Part shown: in pieces, positions 34,400-47,600 of the stretch
Numbering within the stretch: position 1 is the stretch's first letter
How the letters are laid out: each line of letters starts with the position of its first letter
DNA from: Thamnaconus septentrionalis
Lineage: Eukaryota > Chordata > Actinopteri > Tetraodontiformes > Monacanthidae
Direction: 5' to 3'
Assembly: GCA_009823395.1 (NCBI GenBank)
Contig: CM020514.1
Location: 3,680,966 to 3,744,965, forward strand
DNA length: 64,000 nt
The notes under the pieces: generated by a model
The model's database searches: none
Told to the model about the DNA's origin: nothing
Seen by the model: the letters and a program-made list of their open reading frames with translations, nothing else
Translations under genes and position numbers: made by a program

Positions 34400-35060
34400 A
34401 AAGAAAGTTTGTTTTGCCTTTTCCTCTAAAACGACGATGCGAGGAGATCCACCTGAGGACGCTCGGCTGCACCATTCGCGCTCTTTGTGGTCATTACCAC
34501 TTGTGCCCTCGGGGGCTCTTGTTGTGGAATAAGCTTCGGCTTGAGCCCGAGACGTTTTGCAAGGACTCTTTAGCACTGAGGTCAGCGGCTCGGCTGCGGC
34601 CCCACCCTTGTTTTGGCCTCGTATAAGGAGGAGAGGAAGAGAGGGACGAGGCTGAGAGGGCACGAACACCGTTCAAAAACACTCTGCAAAGTGGACTCCG
34701 GAATGCGGGCTTCACCGCTGGCCGCACCGCCGCCTCCCCCCCCACTGGCTCTCATGGAGTCCATAGATATGGAGCAGCGGCGGCGGCGGCGGCGGAGAAA
34801 CATCTGCGGGAAGGCAAGGAAGGAATGGGGGAGGGAGGGAGGGGAAGAAGGAGAGGAGAGCAGAGGGGAGGAGAAATCTGCCAAAGGAATCAGCGCAGCA
34901 TCTGTTGGGTGACACACACACGCACACATACGCACGTGCGTATTGACATGCGCACAGTCCATTGCGCGCGCAGCCATCGGCCGCAGACGGAGCAGATACG
35001 AGCGAGCTGCCTTCTCTTAAATGTGTCGAGCAGCTGCGAAGCTCCATAAACGTGTGATTG
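34400..35060. other. GC- and CpG-rich island with (CGG)n
   Basis: The segment is clearly richer in G, C and CpG than its surroundings. It holds a (CGG)7-like run near 34776-34796, purine-rich GGGAGGGAGGG and GCGCGCGC-type words. No supported gene starts here, so it may be an orphan CpG island, an unannotated noncoding promoter or simple low-complexity sequence. Confidence 0.45.
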
Positions 35061-35152
35061 ACAAGTGAGGCGATGTGAGTGAGAGCGACTGCATTCCACA
35101 CATCTGCTTTTCCAAATGTCTTTTTTTAAAAGTCAGGTTTGGCGGAGTTGAC

Positions 35153-35154
35153 TA

Positions 35155-35193
<39 letters not shown>

Positions 35194-35344
35194 GCCTGCC
35201 TGCCTATCTGTCTATATGTCTGTCTGTCTGTCTGCCTATCTATCTATCTATCCATCTATCTATCTATCTATATGTCTGTCTGTCTGTCTCTCTGCCTATC
35301 TATCTATCTATCTATCTATCTATCTGTCTGTCTGTCTGTCTGTC
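35153..35344. repeat. (TCTG)n/(TCTA)n tetranucleotide repeat
   Basis: Alternating blocks of TCTG, TGCC and TCTA units over about 190 bp. Confidence 0.93.
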
Positions 35345-35952
35345 AGAGGGAAGGACTTTCAACTTTCGGGCGAAGGTGAAGGGAAATGTATGAAGTTTAC
35401 GCTAAATTGTTCACCTCCACTGACACTTCCGTTATTTTTTCCGATGGCACTGACGCACCGACTCCACGTATTGACTTGTATGGTGTCTGTCGTGTCTGTT
35501 TGTCATGCTTCCGCTGTGCTTCTCACGAGAGAGGTACTGTAAAAAAAAAAAAAAAAAACAACGTGTGTTGCTACTTCTGTTGCAAACCAAATTGCACTTC
35601 GGCGACATTAAACGTTTCTCTTCTGCAACAATGTATTGAAACAAGGGTCAACAACAGCGGTCTGTCTGAGTACCCATGAACGAGAACAAAACATTCTTGT
35701 TTGGTGTCGTCTCATCTGATGGCGTTAAAGTGTGAAAAGCATAGCGAGGAGGACTGATTCAATACTAGTCGCCAATGAAGCACAAGGTTCAGTGGTCGAT
35801 TCCTAGGTCAGATGTTTGTGACCTTTGCAGTTAATCACCTTGTTCCAGAGCAGCAGGTCATGTCTTAAAGGACTGAATCATTTGAACAACTGGGTGTGAG
35901 AATATAAACATTTAGAGAGGGTCAAGGAAATTCAATGTAATGGGTTATAGTG

Positions 35953-36382
35953 CGGAGGTGTCAACATTTGGCCCACAGTATCGTTATATTTGGCCCGCGA
36001 GGCCAAATACAAAATAACTGCCAGAGCTGGTCCGATGGTTTTATAAGACTTTTATAACACTACAAATCCCAGAATGCTCTGCTGGTATTTTTTGGACGTT
36101 TATTGAAGGACATATTATGATTTAATTGGTTTATTTTTGTTATTTTATCTTTAAAATTAGTATTAGCACGTGGGAAAAGGGTTACTGTTGGAATTTAGAT
36201 CAAACGATTTTTATTTAAATTTTATTGGTTCTGATGAGTTTTGTTTGTGCAATATGAAGTCATTTATTGTGCAGTATTAAGCTTTGCTTTGTTCTATATT
36301 CTGCTTGAAAAGGTTCACTGTTCTATCTGTAATATGAACGTCGGCCCTGACATTGCCCAAGTTTGACATTTTGACACCTCTG
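35953..36382. mobile_element. 430-bp hAT-type element
   Basis: The ends CGGAGGTGTCAACATTTGG and (inverted) CAGAGGTGTCAAAATGTC are flanked by TTATAGTG (35945-35952) and TTACAGTG (36383-36390), a 7/8 match expected for an aged 8-bp target duplication. It holds no transposase. Confidence 0.72.
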
Positions 36383-37184
36383 TTACAGTGCAGTTTAGAT
36401 TGGACTGAATTTTCACAAGCAACCTACATATGCCTGACTTTCAGTGAGTTGTGTGTATCGTGTATTGACAAAAGGGTTTAAAAGATGCCACAAAGGTTTG
36501 AAACACAGCAGCTACTCCAATGCTAGACTTTGAAAGTTCTCCTTTAAAACAAAACACAACTCTGAACTTTGATCTGTGACATCCGACTGTATCAAGTTAT
36601 CGAAAGCCAGACATTGTGTACGCGTCGTCGAGGGCGACGCCGCCAAACGTCTGCTGCGAGCCGACCGAGCACGGGAGCAACTCTCGCACGACGTGACGTG
36701 AGGCTCCCACGGGAAGAATTAGTAGTGGAGCGTTCACTGGACGGCCTCGCAGAAAGGGTAATGGTGTAATGGTGAGAATGTGTCATTTTCACACACTGGC
36801 TGTTGCTCATTGTTTAGTTCACTTCCTCCTTTGAACATCAGTGTACTGATGGTCTGGAGTGTTGGGGGTTTAACTTCACATGCTAACATCAAACTGTCTG
36901 ACTGTGCAAACTGTAAATGTCAATTCTGCCTTTAGGGAAATTGTTTTACGAGCAACCAGTGGTGCGTCGCACCTTGCAAAGGTTGGAGGTTTCGCACTCG
37001 GACAGCCAAGAGGTGTCGGGAGGTCAGCAACCACTGGTGATACAAAACAGTAAAATCAATAAGGGTCTGCGTTTGGTGTTTTTTGTTAGTCAAAAGAGTG
37101 GTGGTACTGCACTGCTGGGAGGTTGGGGCACATTAGTGTACAGCAGTGAGGTCACAGGTGTTAAAAGTGATAGGTGATCTAATC

Positions 37185-37744
37185 CAGAGGTGGCAAAAGT
37201 ATTCAAATTCAAAGTAAAAGTATGGATACTTGTGGGGGAAAAATACTCCGGTAAAAGTAAAAGTAATGATTCAAATGTTTTCGCTCGGTAAAAGTAAGAA
37301 AGTACAGGTTTTGGAATGTACTTAAGTAAAAAGTGAAAAATATTATTTATTTGCCATTAATGAAACAATAGATTCGCTGATAATTTTGAAAGAATTGAAT
37401 TATTGTGACAGAATAATTTGGACTGATTGCCCCCAAAGCTGAGGTACTCTGAAATGACCCCCTTCTAAAATATGGTATACTTTTATACTCGACTACACAA
37501 CAGGATAACTCAAATAGCTCCACTTTAAGCAACAACAACAACACATTAGTTTTTATCAGAATTTGAATCTTTTGAACATTAAAGTAACAAGTTTATTTTT
37601 TCTAATGTAAGAGGTAGAAAGTACTGAGATTTGCGTGAAAACATAGGGAGTAAAAGGTAAAAGAAATACTCAAGTAAAGTACAGGTAACTGAAAAATCTA
37701 CTTAAGAACAGTAACAAAGTATTTGTACTCTGTTCCCACCTCTG
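37185..37744. mobile_element. 560-bp hAT-type element
   Basis: CAGAGGTGG at the left and CCACCTCTG at the right are perfect 9-bp inverted ends. Flanks ATCTAATC (37177-37184) and ATCTAACC (37745-37752) agree at 7 of 8 positions. Inside are AAGTAC/GTACTT words in both orientations. A truncated relative is in rgcc intron 2. Confidence 0.78.
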
Positions 37745-38209
37745 ATCTAACCAGGCAGAAGGGCTCGTGATCGTGAAGGGTTGAAACCTGAAGAGTGCCT
37801 GGTCCACCATTGCATTCTGGGAAAAACAAAGATAATCCTTAAAGGGCCTAGTGGTTAAAATTCAACCATGTTAACCACTAACGAGTTGTTGGTCACATAT
37901 TAGTAGTTCGGTGAAGCTTTTCCAGGCGACTTCCTGCACTTTGGAGAGACATTCGCAACAGTTGGTGTGTTTGTTGCTTTCTACCTTTCCAATGTGGCCT
38001 GACGGTCACATATAAAGTCATCTGAGGATAGGACCGTGTGCCCTCCACTGCTAGAGGGGCCCCCGGCCTGCCAGCTGATCTTTCATCACCTGCAACCCGG
38101 ACCTTAAATTAAAAAATACCATCTGGAAGCTGACTTGGATATTAAAAAAGAAGAAACTTTACTCTATTATTCTCCTTTATTTGGGTCTAATATTATAGTA
38201 TGGAATATA

Positions 38210-38314
<105 letters not shown>

Positions 38315-39610
38315 GTATATATTTTCTGTATTGTAATGTCATTTTTTTTCTAATGAAGTCTGACACTATTGTGCCACACAAACAAACACGCGCACGCACA
38401 CAGTCAGCGAGTTAGAGAGTGGTTGGCTTTTCAGTGCTTTTAGTAAAAAAAAAGGCCACTTCCTCCCGCTGACCCTAATAGAGAGAGACTGATATACCAT
38501 CTATCCCTGCCAACAATGGCAGTCAAAAGTAAGGGGTAATGAAGCATAGAAAATTGCCCAATAGCAAACTAACAGGGGTTGAGGTTGACATTGCTGTCTT
38601 CATCTTAACATTATTATTAAGATGTTAAATCATTGCGCCCTTTCATCCCCAGACAGACAAATCACAGCCCGCGACTGTCCTGTCAACTCGACATGAAACG
38701 AAATCAGCACTCCAACGCGGTCGCCCTGTGCCTGTGGTGCGGTCGCGCTTGAGGCGCACGTGCCGCAACACAGGAGCGAAGAAAGACCGACGTGACGACA
38801 TCAGGCCAAAAAGTCCCTCTCTCGCCCCTCCACACACCCCAAAAATAGCTCATGCTTTGCACATCAATGAATCAGAGGTTGCACATCCGGCTTGTTGCTG
38901 TCTCCGCAGAAGCCGAAAGTGTGACCGACTCCCGCATGATGTGAGCAAATGGGTGAGAATGCCGGGGGGCGGGGGGGCACCACACGCTGACTAATGCGCA
39001 GGATTCAGCAATACTATCTGTCTAGACATCTTATCTCTCCGCTGAGTCGCTGCGCAGGTGTTCGCCAGAGACCCCTCCTAGCATTAGCATGCCACCTTTG
39101 CAATTTCTTCACATAAAGTAAGATCATTTTTATGTATAAAGTGCTAAAAATCACTTTCAGAGACGTCTGGAGGCGCTTTGCACAATCAAAGAGAAAACCA
39201 GCCGATTCCTCCAGGAGCAGCATGACAGCCACAGCGACCTGCAGGGAAAAAACTCCCCAGTGGGAAGAAACCTCGAGCAGACCCCGACTCAGGAGGGCAG
39301 CCGCCTGCTGGGACGGGTTGCGGTGAAAAAAGGAATCCCAAAAAAATGAAGAAATAAGGATAGAGACATAGAGAGCCGAACATTGACAATATATTTAAGT
39401 CCTGAAATACTCTGAGATACAAAGAAACCTCTGACACATGAGGGCAGTTAGAGTGAGAAACTCTCACTAGTTGAGTAGAAAATAGCACAGCCTCAGCTGG
39501 TACGTCGAATGCAGCTGAAGCTCACCTAGCGGGGCTCAACTGTTCGGGGTCGGTGAAAACCATGAGGACAGGCTGGGTGGCGACTTTCATCATTGCAGCA
39601 CATGGGAACT

Positions 39611-39778
39611 GCAGCTGGGGTTCCATTACCCCTAGGACTGCGCAAAACCTAAATATCACACACACACACACAAAAAAAAGGTAATGGAAACAATTAAACA
39701 TCGACAAACTCCTCAAATATCGCTGAAAGGTTTTGTCGCTCTCATGAGGTGGTTTTTCAGACATGTCAATGGAAACAC
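39611..39778. mobile_element. MITE related to the nested element of rgcc intron 4
   Basis: It starts GCAGCTGGGGTTCCATTACC and ends CAATGGAAAC. It contains CTGCGCAAAACCTAAATATC and CTCATGAGGTGGTTTTTCAG, which are nearly the reverse complement of the element at 24566-24756. Confidence 0.65.
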
Positions 39779-39818
39779 TTACGTACGGGGGTCACGTGAC
39801 CTGTTCCTTCAAGTGAAA

Positions 39819-39899
39819 ATGCCGCGGCGTGTTTGGACGGAGGAGACGGAATATGTTTTACTTTATTTTGTGAAAAACTGTCATGGAAAACGCAGATGA
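39819..39899 (+). other. short ORF with a Myb/SANT-like start
   Basis: Twenty-six codons starting MPRRVWTEETEYVLLYFV, then a stop. W-T-E-E followed by a helix is the usual opening of Myb/SANT-like DNA-binding domains carried by some transposons. The ORF stops after about one helix, so it is at most a relic. It lies 41 bp past the end of the MITE at 39611-39778. Confidence 0.3.
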
Positions 39900-40595
39900 T
39901 GGTGGTGGAAGTGAGAGGGAGGCTGAACACTGAACGCTCTGGGACTCCAAGGGGCCTCTCAGTTTCTAAGAACTGACAGCCAAGGAACTGCTGTCCAGTT
40001 TAAAGACAAAAGAAGAACATTTAGTTAGAAAGTAAACTTGTCTTTTTTTTTTTTTCCTCTCGACATGCTCCTGATATAGCTGAGAAAATAAAATCAGCGA
40101 TTCCTTGATGACTTGGGCAAGACTGCAGGGCCCTGAGCACTTTCAAAAGTACATTTGTCCAAAACATCACCTTTTTATGAGCTATGCGCTCCAGGACTTC
40201 ATAAGCAGCTTTGGAACTTTGGTTTGCAGACATTTTTTTTTTTTTTTTTTTCTTATGAGCTGCAAGCAGACATATTATGTTCATTTTCCAGTAAGAACTG
40301 TTTTGTGGGCCACAGTAGATTTAAGGTCTCCCGAAGGAACTCAAAACCAGTTGGAGGCTGCGCATTTTGGCGGCAGGAGTTAAATAATTTAGATTTCTCG
40401 GTTTGAGCAATGACGATAATGATAAAATGTCCCAAAGTATTTGCCAATGTTGGAAATGACCAAAAGTGAGGAATTTGATTAGGGACCGACTGTAGAGTTC
40501 TGAACAGTGAAGTGATCCATCATGGAAGAATTGCAGCGACTTTTTAAAACAATAATTAAAAAAAGAAAAGAAACAAACGCAACATGATACATGAT

Positions 40596-40601
40596 TTTAT
40601 T
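40596..40601 (-). terminator. vwa8: candidate vwa8 polyadenylation signal
   Basis: AATAAA on the minus strand, about 975 bp past the vwa8 stop codon. It is the only canonical hexamer I found on that strand in the interval, so the 3' UTR would be roughly 40580-41576. Confidence 0.45.
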
Positions 40602-41576
40602 AAACATCTTAAACGTTACTTTTGCAATTTCTCCACGTAGAATAAGAGCATTCAGGGACATAAAATTAAATAAGACAAACCACTTGGAATTCTAATAACA
40701 TTTTATAAACTTTAAATTAATGCTTTAAACTCCCCCAAACCTTCATACTTGTAACCAGAAGTCACTTCAATCATCAGCGCAGTGGCAGAACGGCACGAGA
40801 GGATCGGAGGGAGGTGAAAGTAGGTTAGTGGAATCAGGGACCCGACCTCCGCCGTCAATAAGCCGCTCCATCGATCCCATCAGTCAGCTCAGTGAGGTGT
40901 GACTAACGCCTCAAACAGGCTCGTGCTGAATACGGCGCGTGGCACCGTGCCATTTAGTACCGACTGCAACAGTCAATGTGACTGCACAGTGCGCTGCTTG
41001 GGTGCGCTTGATTTCTATTGATCTGCACCCAATTGAAGTTCAACTCTAACGTTCCCGAATTCCATAAAGAGCCACGCTTCTTGTTATGCTTCTCGTTGGG
41101 CGCCTCCGTTTCTGCGACCGACCAGGAAAGAGAAGGAAACGCCGACGTGAAAGGCTACTTCCGTCTGAACAAAGCCAATCACTGGCCCAAAACAGGAAGC
41201 GTGACTACAGGAAAAAGTCACGAAGGGCCCAGATTTGGAAAGATTACAAGCGCACGTTCTAAAAGCCGCGTCTCCGTGTGACAACATTTCCAGGCGTTAC
41301 GAGGCGACGAAGCCCCCGAGGGCCGTGGCAGAGCAGCTAAACATCACTTGGCTCCATCGGGCTCAGACTAGTGTACAACAGTGACAGTGTGATCCTGGTG
41401 GTTCAGGCAAAGGCCCCCGGTGTGAACTTTAAAACGGCTCTGACCGGACTCGGCCACTCGGCCGCAGAGCAGCAGCTCGTCCCCGTCAGTGCGTTGGCAA
41501 GACGGCTGTAGAGGTTTTGATCGTGTGAGGGTGGGAGGAGGAGGAGGAGGAGGGTCCTGGAGTCCTGGAGTCAGGC

Positions 41577-41685
41577 CTAGGCACTGGACAGCATCGTGGA
41601 TGTAAAGATCTGCTGCAGGATTTGGGGGATGTCCTTGGTGTCCATGGCTACAAAGGATCTTCCTGCTGGCAGCGTCTTCTGGAGT
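41577..41685 (-). CDS. vwa8: vwa8 last coding exon
   Basis: Encodes LQKTLPAGRSFVAMDTKDIP then QILQQIFTSTMLSSA and stop TAG at 41579-41577. The acceptor is CTTCTTAG. Confidence 0.95.
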
Positions 41686-44600
41686 CTAAGAAGAGAACGG
41701 AGACGGAGAAGTGACGAGATCTTCAACAAATCTCTTTGGGCTTTTATGCGACTGACACTTGCTTTTTTTTTTGCCAGCTGAGTGAATGTGTGAGCATGAA
41801 GGCCGGCTATTCTCACCTATCACCTTGTTAAGTCCATGCTAGGCAAAGCAAATTGAGATTTTAATTCTTAGACAGTAACTTCCTTGCTCTCGACTAATAA
41901 GCAACAATTCTGGTTATAGATGGAAATCTCATGGTTAATGGCTTACTGGTTGTATAATAAGCAACTTATTAATGGCGAATTGGTGTATCTTATTATAAAG
42001 TGTTACCAATATAACATATCCCGAAAGTAATGAAGTGTAATTCTCTCTATGCTGGCAAGGCTTGAGTTGTCCTTGTTTCTGGCTGTCTCCAGTCTTCATG
42101 CACAGGTTACAAGACAGATGTTTTTCAAGCCATGACTGCAATGGGACCAAGTTCCTTTTTCCCGTAAATATGATAATAAAGTTACCCTCCACAGTCTGTT
42201 TTCTTCTTCTGCTTCCGTCATTGTATAATACAGTCGAGTTTTTGTCCAGGTAACAATACTCCAGCTAGCTTGTGTCGTCAGGTTGTATGAAATCTGCCTG
42301 AGACCTTCAGAATCAACATAGCAGGCTGATGTCTGCTGGAACCCAACAGATCACGGTCAGCTGCGATAGCCAATGAGATCTGCGACGTCTGCGATACCAA
42401 GGCCAGCTGACTGGCGTTACGCTCAACTGTGATTGGATAAGAACTCGTGAGAGCCGGACAGGCTTAACAAGTAGGAGAAGGTAAAGTCAAATCATCTTCA
42501 TTTATAATGTCGATTGTTTTGCTGTTGCATATTCTCAAAAACAAATGCAAATAATCTGTTTACTTTTATTTTCATTGAATAGTTTGTTCTCTTATTGTCT
42601 CGTTGGCAACAAAAATTAGACAATATATTATTAGATTAATTACTAAACAAACTTGTTTACGTTCACATTTGGTACTTTTGCTGGACTTATTAAAACTTTG
42701 TTAACAAATGTCTTAAAATCGCCTGATATCTTGGAGTTTTGACAGTTTTGATGGCATTACCTTTCAGCCTGGTCACCGAGGGATCCTATGAAGATGGCAA
42801 AGGCGTTGACCTGAGGGTCAGAGGTCAGGACCCGGGCAAAGCGCTCGGGACGGATCCCGTAGCGCTCCAGGTTGGCGTCGCTGAGCACCACCACAAAGTA
42901 CTCGTCGGCCTCTTCCCGGGCCAGCGCCCTGATGCTGGCGTCCGTGGCCTCCAGCGTGTAGTCGCCGCTCATGCAGAACTGCGAGTGGGCGTGCATGTTC
43001 TGCGGGGGGCGGCGGGGGGAGCGAAGGAGAAGTTTCAGAGCCCGACTTCATCCTCGCATTCATTAACAACTAGCACAGACACCACGAATGACACCGTGAA
43101 TACGTGCGCTAGTTCATGGCAAAGCTGGTCGGCTGAGGTGGGCTGCAACCATCACAGAGGCAAAATAACACAAAGTCCACTGAGTGCGTTTGGCTTGATA
43201 AATAGAGAGGGTGGATACGGGCGCTTCAGGCAGAACGCACCAAATATTGGGCGCGGAGAGGATATAAAGTACTTCGGGATCACGCTATGAGTTAGCGGGG
43301 CTCGCACGCAATTTCTGTGGGCGCGACGCTTCCGTGTCCGGTGTGAACCCGGCGTAAGCCTTTTTGTCCCTTTTACTAACCCCTAGTCGGCCCCTCCGGC
43401 CGATTTCTGGTAAGAAAGACTTTACATTGTAGGGTTAAAACTGCCTTAAAAGGCTAAATAACAGAATTTTACACATGCAATTCAAACCGCGATTAATCGC
43501 AGTTAACTATGAAGATTCTGCGATTAATCGCTTTTAAAAAAATTTAATCGTTTCACAGCCCAAATATATATGCAATATATATGCACACACACACACATAT
43601 TTATATATATATATATATACAAATGTGTGCATATATGCAAAAGTTTGGGCACTCCTTAGGAAAATCACCATTTGTTCCTTGCTGAGCTTTTGAGGCAGCA
43701 ACTTCATTTTAACATATGACATATGTTGTTCCTCATACTTTAAATGCATGAGCTTTCAGTATATTTGGGTGGTAACGTAACAAAAAAGGTGTATGTACAG
43801 GATGGCAATATGACTGGACGGGTCGCAGTTCCATACCTTGATGACTTTGAGCCTTTCCTTGTTGTTCTTCGGGACTTTGTCAGCTCTGACAAGCTCGATG
43901 TCGCAGCCGTCGCCCGAGTGGCCCACGATGTCGTACTAAAAAAAAAAAAAAAGCACATTTGAGAGAAAACATTCATTTAAAAATTAAAATTAGAATTAAA
44001 AAGCACTGTATCTGGTTAAATGATAGCCAATACTGAGAGTAGTTTTCTGTCAACCTCACACAGACAAAATAAAATGTAGGACCCAGGTGTGATGGTGTGG
44101 AAACGACCCATCATACTTCTCCATGAATCACTGTCCTCGTTCCCAGCCGCGCCTTCAACACTATGTCAACCTTGTCGTGTCCAGATGCCTCCGCCGGGGC
44201 CACGCATCGCAGGCTCCAGCATGCGAGGCAGGTCAGCCGGAGACCAATTGGCTCAACGGCAACAGAGTTATTTCAGCACTGAGGTATTACGTATAAGGGC
44301 TATTTGTAATGAGGGTGGTTATAGCGTTAGTGGTGAAAGGCATGTGACCGTGTGTCACGTCTATTTGAACGGCAGTTGCTGGGTGAGAGTGCGGTTTGGA
44401 CACCAACGTTCAAAAAGGCAAACAATCTCAATCCAAGTACGAGCCATGACCTCACCATTCCCACACATGATCATACTGCAATACAATATCACAGACATCT
44501 CGGATTGAAAATCCACTTTTCTAACTGGTAATTTGATTACAAAGTAAAGAGAATTGTAATGACTTACATTACTGGAAAAATGTTTCGTGAAATTACAGTT

Positions 44601-47600
44601 ACTTGTGGAATTATTCTTGATTACAATTTGCACTGGCTTGGCAGGGGCACGAGTTTCCCTCCACAGACGAAAGTTTGATACAATTCCGATGCTTCTGATT
44701 GGCTCTCCTGCCAAGTTCGGAATTGCAGCGCCCCCTACCACTCGCCTGCCAGTTGATTCGTCTCTCTCCATTTTGAGTACTGAAAGCTCAACACTGTCAG
44801 GTCCAAACAGGTGAGAACATTTACTCAAAATTTAGAGAATCAAATGTAATTAGTTACATTACTTTGACAAAGTCATTGAAACAGTTACACTACTATTACG
44901 TTTTCAATAGGGTAACTTGCAACTGTTACAAATTACATCTACAAAGTAATCTCCCCAACGCGTTGGTGACTTAGCGAGGCTTTGGAGAAACACGGAGCTG
45001 GTCCTGGAATATTTCACGCCAGTGAGACTGTTGCTGTCTTTTTACGATACCGCGGCGGGTGTTATGTAAATAAAGTGGTTCCAGCGAGGCGCGTAGAGCC
45101 GCGAGCCAGTGAGAAAACCGATACACGTCTGGCACTGGATGCTTCGGGTGTCACTGAAGGGGGGCCAGGAAGTCTGGCCTGGTTCTCACTCCCTCGCCCT
45201 CTGCTCTCCCGCTTCCTTCACCACCCTAACACCGAGACGAGAGGCGAAGACGCTCGACTCGTATTCGACGCTTAACGTCTTGGGGCGGGTCGCATCACGG
45301 GGATTACTCGACGGCGAGATCCAGCGGCATTTACACTGCCGACAGCGGGGTCGAGGAAAAGCGCGAAGTGCGTCTGGCCATGATCAGCACTCAAGTGTTG
45401 ACACAACACAACGCCGCCTTCACATGGAAACCAAGTGACTCAGCAAACTGGATCAAGAGCGGAAGTCGTCTTCCAGACCAGGGCTGGGCAAACTGTTTGA
45501 CTGGTGGGCTGGAATGGGGTCTAAAATGTGACATAGGGGGCCGGAGCAGCAGCAGATGGATGGAGTGTTTTGGTGACCCACCCCATAGGAGGAAATATAT
45601 CATGGGATATGTAGAAAATGTGCTTTAATATTAATTGAAGATGAACAAAAGTGTTATTTATTGGTATTTAGCTCTTTATTGAAATGACTCTTAAAACACT
45701 GAAGAAATAAATGAAATGCAGCTCTTTTATGACTTACTTACTATTAATATAGTTTCTTCAAGTTTGGCGGGCCGGATTAAAAAGCTTCACGGGCCGCATA
45801 TGGCCCCCGGGCCGTAGTTTGCCCATGCCTGGTCTACAACTGTTGTTTAGAAGTAATCAGTAGAATTTAAAGCCATTTGTCTTTCATGATCAACGTCTTG
45901 GAGGACTACTACTGCTTCACTGAAGGCTTTGGATGATAACAGAAGAAGTACAATATATAAGACGACAGTCCATGTTAGAAGCCTTCCTTTACCTGCAAAA
46001 TCTATTTTAAAAAAAATCAACGTGATTGTTGGGATCTGAGGGTCAGCAAGGCTAAAAAAAAAAAAACATTTCCCACAAACGTTGCCAGACTCTCACCTTG
46101 AACTTGTGCTCGTAGCTCTCCAGCGCCTCCATGACCATGCACACGGCCTCCATGGAGCGCTCCAGCCTGCCGTCCACGCCGTTGAAGCGGTACATGCTGC
46201 CCGAGACGTCCGCCAACAGCCGCAGGCGCTTGGGCTTCTGCTGAGGAGCGCCGGGCTGCCGGGATGTTTGCAGAAAAACCACAGCGTCCAATCATTACAT
46301 TAAAAATAACACAGGAACTGACAGATGCAATCGGACGAATGACATGGCTGTGTTCAAATAGATACAATTTTTCGATTCTGGAATTTTGGAGCCTTAAATG
46401 AAAGAAGACCACAACAGATACAATATATTACATGCTGTGTGAGAGAAGAAAAAACCTAGACATTGTGTGTGAGTTTGAGCAGAAATACAGGGCGTCATAA
46501 TACTCACACACACACTCACACACACCACTGGAATGTAGCGCCTGACAGATAAAGGTCAAAATTATGTGTGTGAGTCGCGTCTGTGTTTTTGGAGGTGTGG
46601 TTCGGGAGAAACACGGGTGGGGGGGGGGGACTTAAGTGTGGGTTCAATATCTGGAGCAATGCATACACACACACACACGTACACATAGACAGCCACACAC
46701 CTCTGGGTCCAGCTCTCCTCTGCGTTTATATATGGCCTTCTCTCCAGTCAGGCCATCGATGATTTTGGCATCGTCCAGTTCTCCCAAAGCTTGGTTCTTC
46801 AGCCACTGCCTCTCCTTTCCTTTTGCCTGGTTAGGGGAAATGAGAAGGCAAAAGATAATGAGGCATTTCTTCACAACATTGACCTTCCACACTGAGCACA
46901 GACCAAGCAAATGCTGAAAGCATCAAGGCCCAACGTCTCACAGAAAGTCGAAGAGAAGAGGGTAAATAGCAAGTAAGCAAGTAAGTAGCTGGAAAAGTGA
47001 AAAATTGAACTTAACTCAGCTGCATTGTTAATTAAGTTTACAAGTATGGCCATGAACTTCTCAGTTCTCCGCACCTTCATATCAATTTTTATACTCAATA
47101 TTTATTGTTGAAATGTATTATTGCATTTAAAAATTGAAATGCAACATTTTACGTATTTCAATGGACTGTAGGCAGCACGCACCCCCTCTGGCTCACATTA
47201 TTGGTGAGTCCACTGTCACTGGAGTGGTGATGATTTCTCAACAGTGAGGATGATGTGCTATATTTGGATACTTAAAGGTCCAGTGTGTAAAATTTGGCTT
47301 GATTTATGATTTTTATATAGGTAAAAGCTAAACATACTGCCTGTAAATACATTCATAAAAGTGTATACTCACAGTACAATAAAAGCCATTTGGTTTTCCT
47401 TCCCTTGGAACGGTTCTCGTATATTTAAAAATAGACAAATAGGGTCTAGCTGCTAGACCCTTGCTAGCTAGGAGCTAGCTCCTAGCTAGCTGCCATCTTG
47501 CACTACCATATTTACAGGAAGCCCACCTGACAGTGAACTCAATACGAAACATGCTGTCAGGCAGCCTTCCTTAAAAGATTTTACACACTGAACCTTTAAT

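Noticed and set aside
34582..34977. 131-codon minus-strand ORF in the GC-rich island
   Set aside because: Low-complexity composition (poly-Arg, poly-Gly, Ser/Pro) from simple repeats, with no recognisable domain or conserved splice sites.
35075..35542. Leu/Ser/Cys/Val-rich 155-codon ORF
   Set aside because: Mostly translation of the TCTG/TCTA repeat.
42739..43290. 183-codon plus-strand ORF
   Set aside because: It is the antisense shadow of vwa8 exon 42761-42999, whose minus-strand frame is strongly conserved.
44728..44741. GCGCCCCCTACCAC as a reverse CTCF site
   Set aside because: Matches 11 of 14 consensus positions and lies inside a MITE-like repeat; much weaker than the site at 20157.
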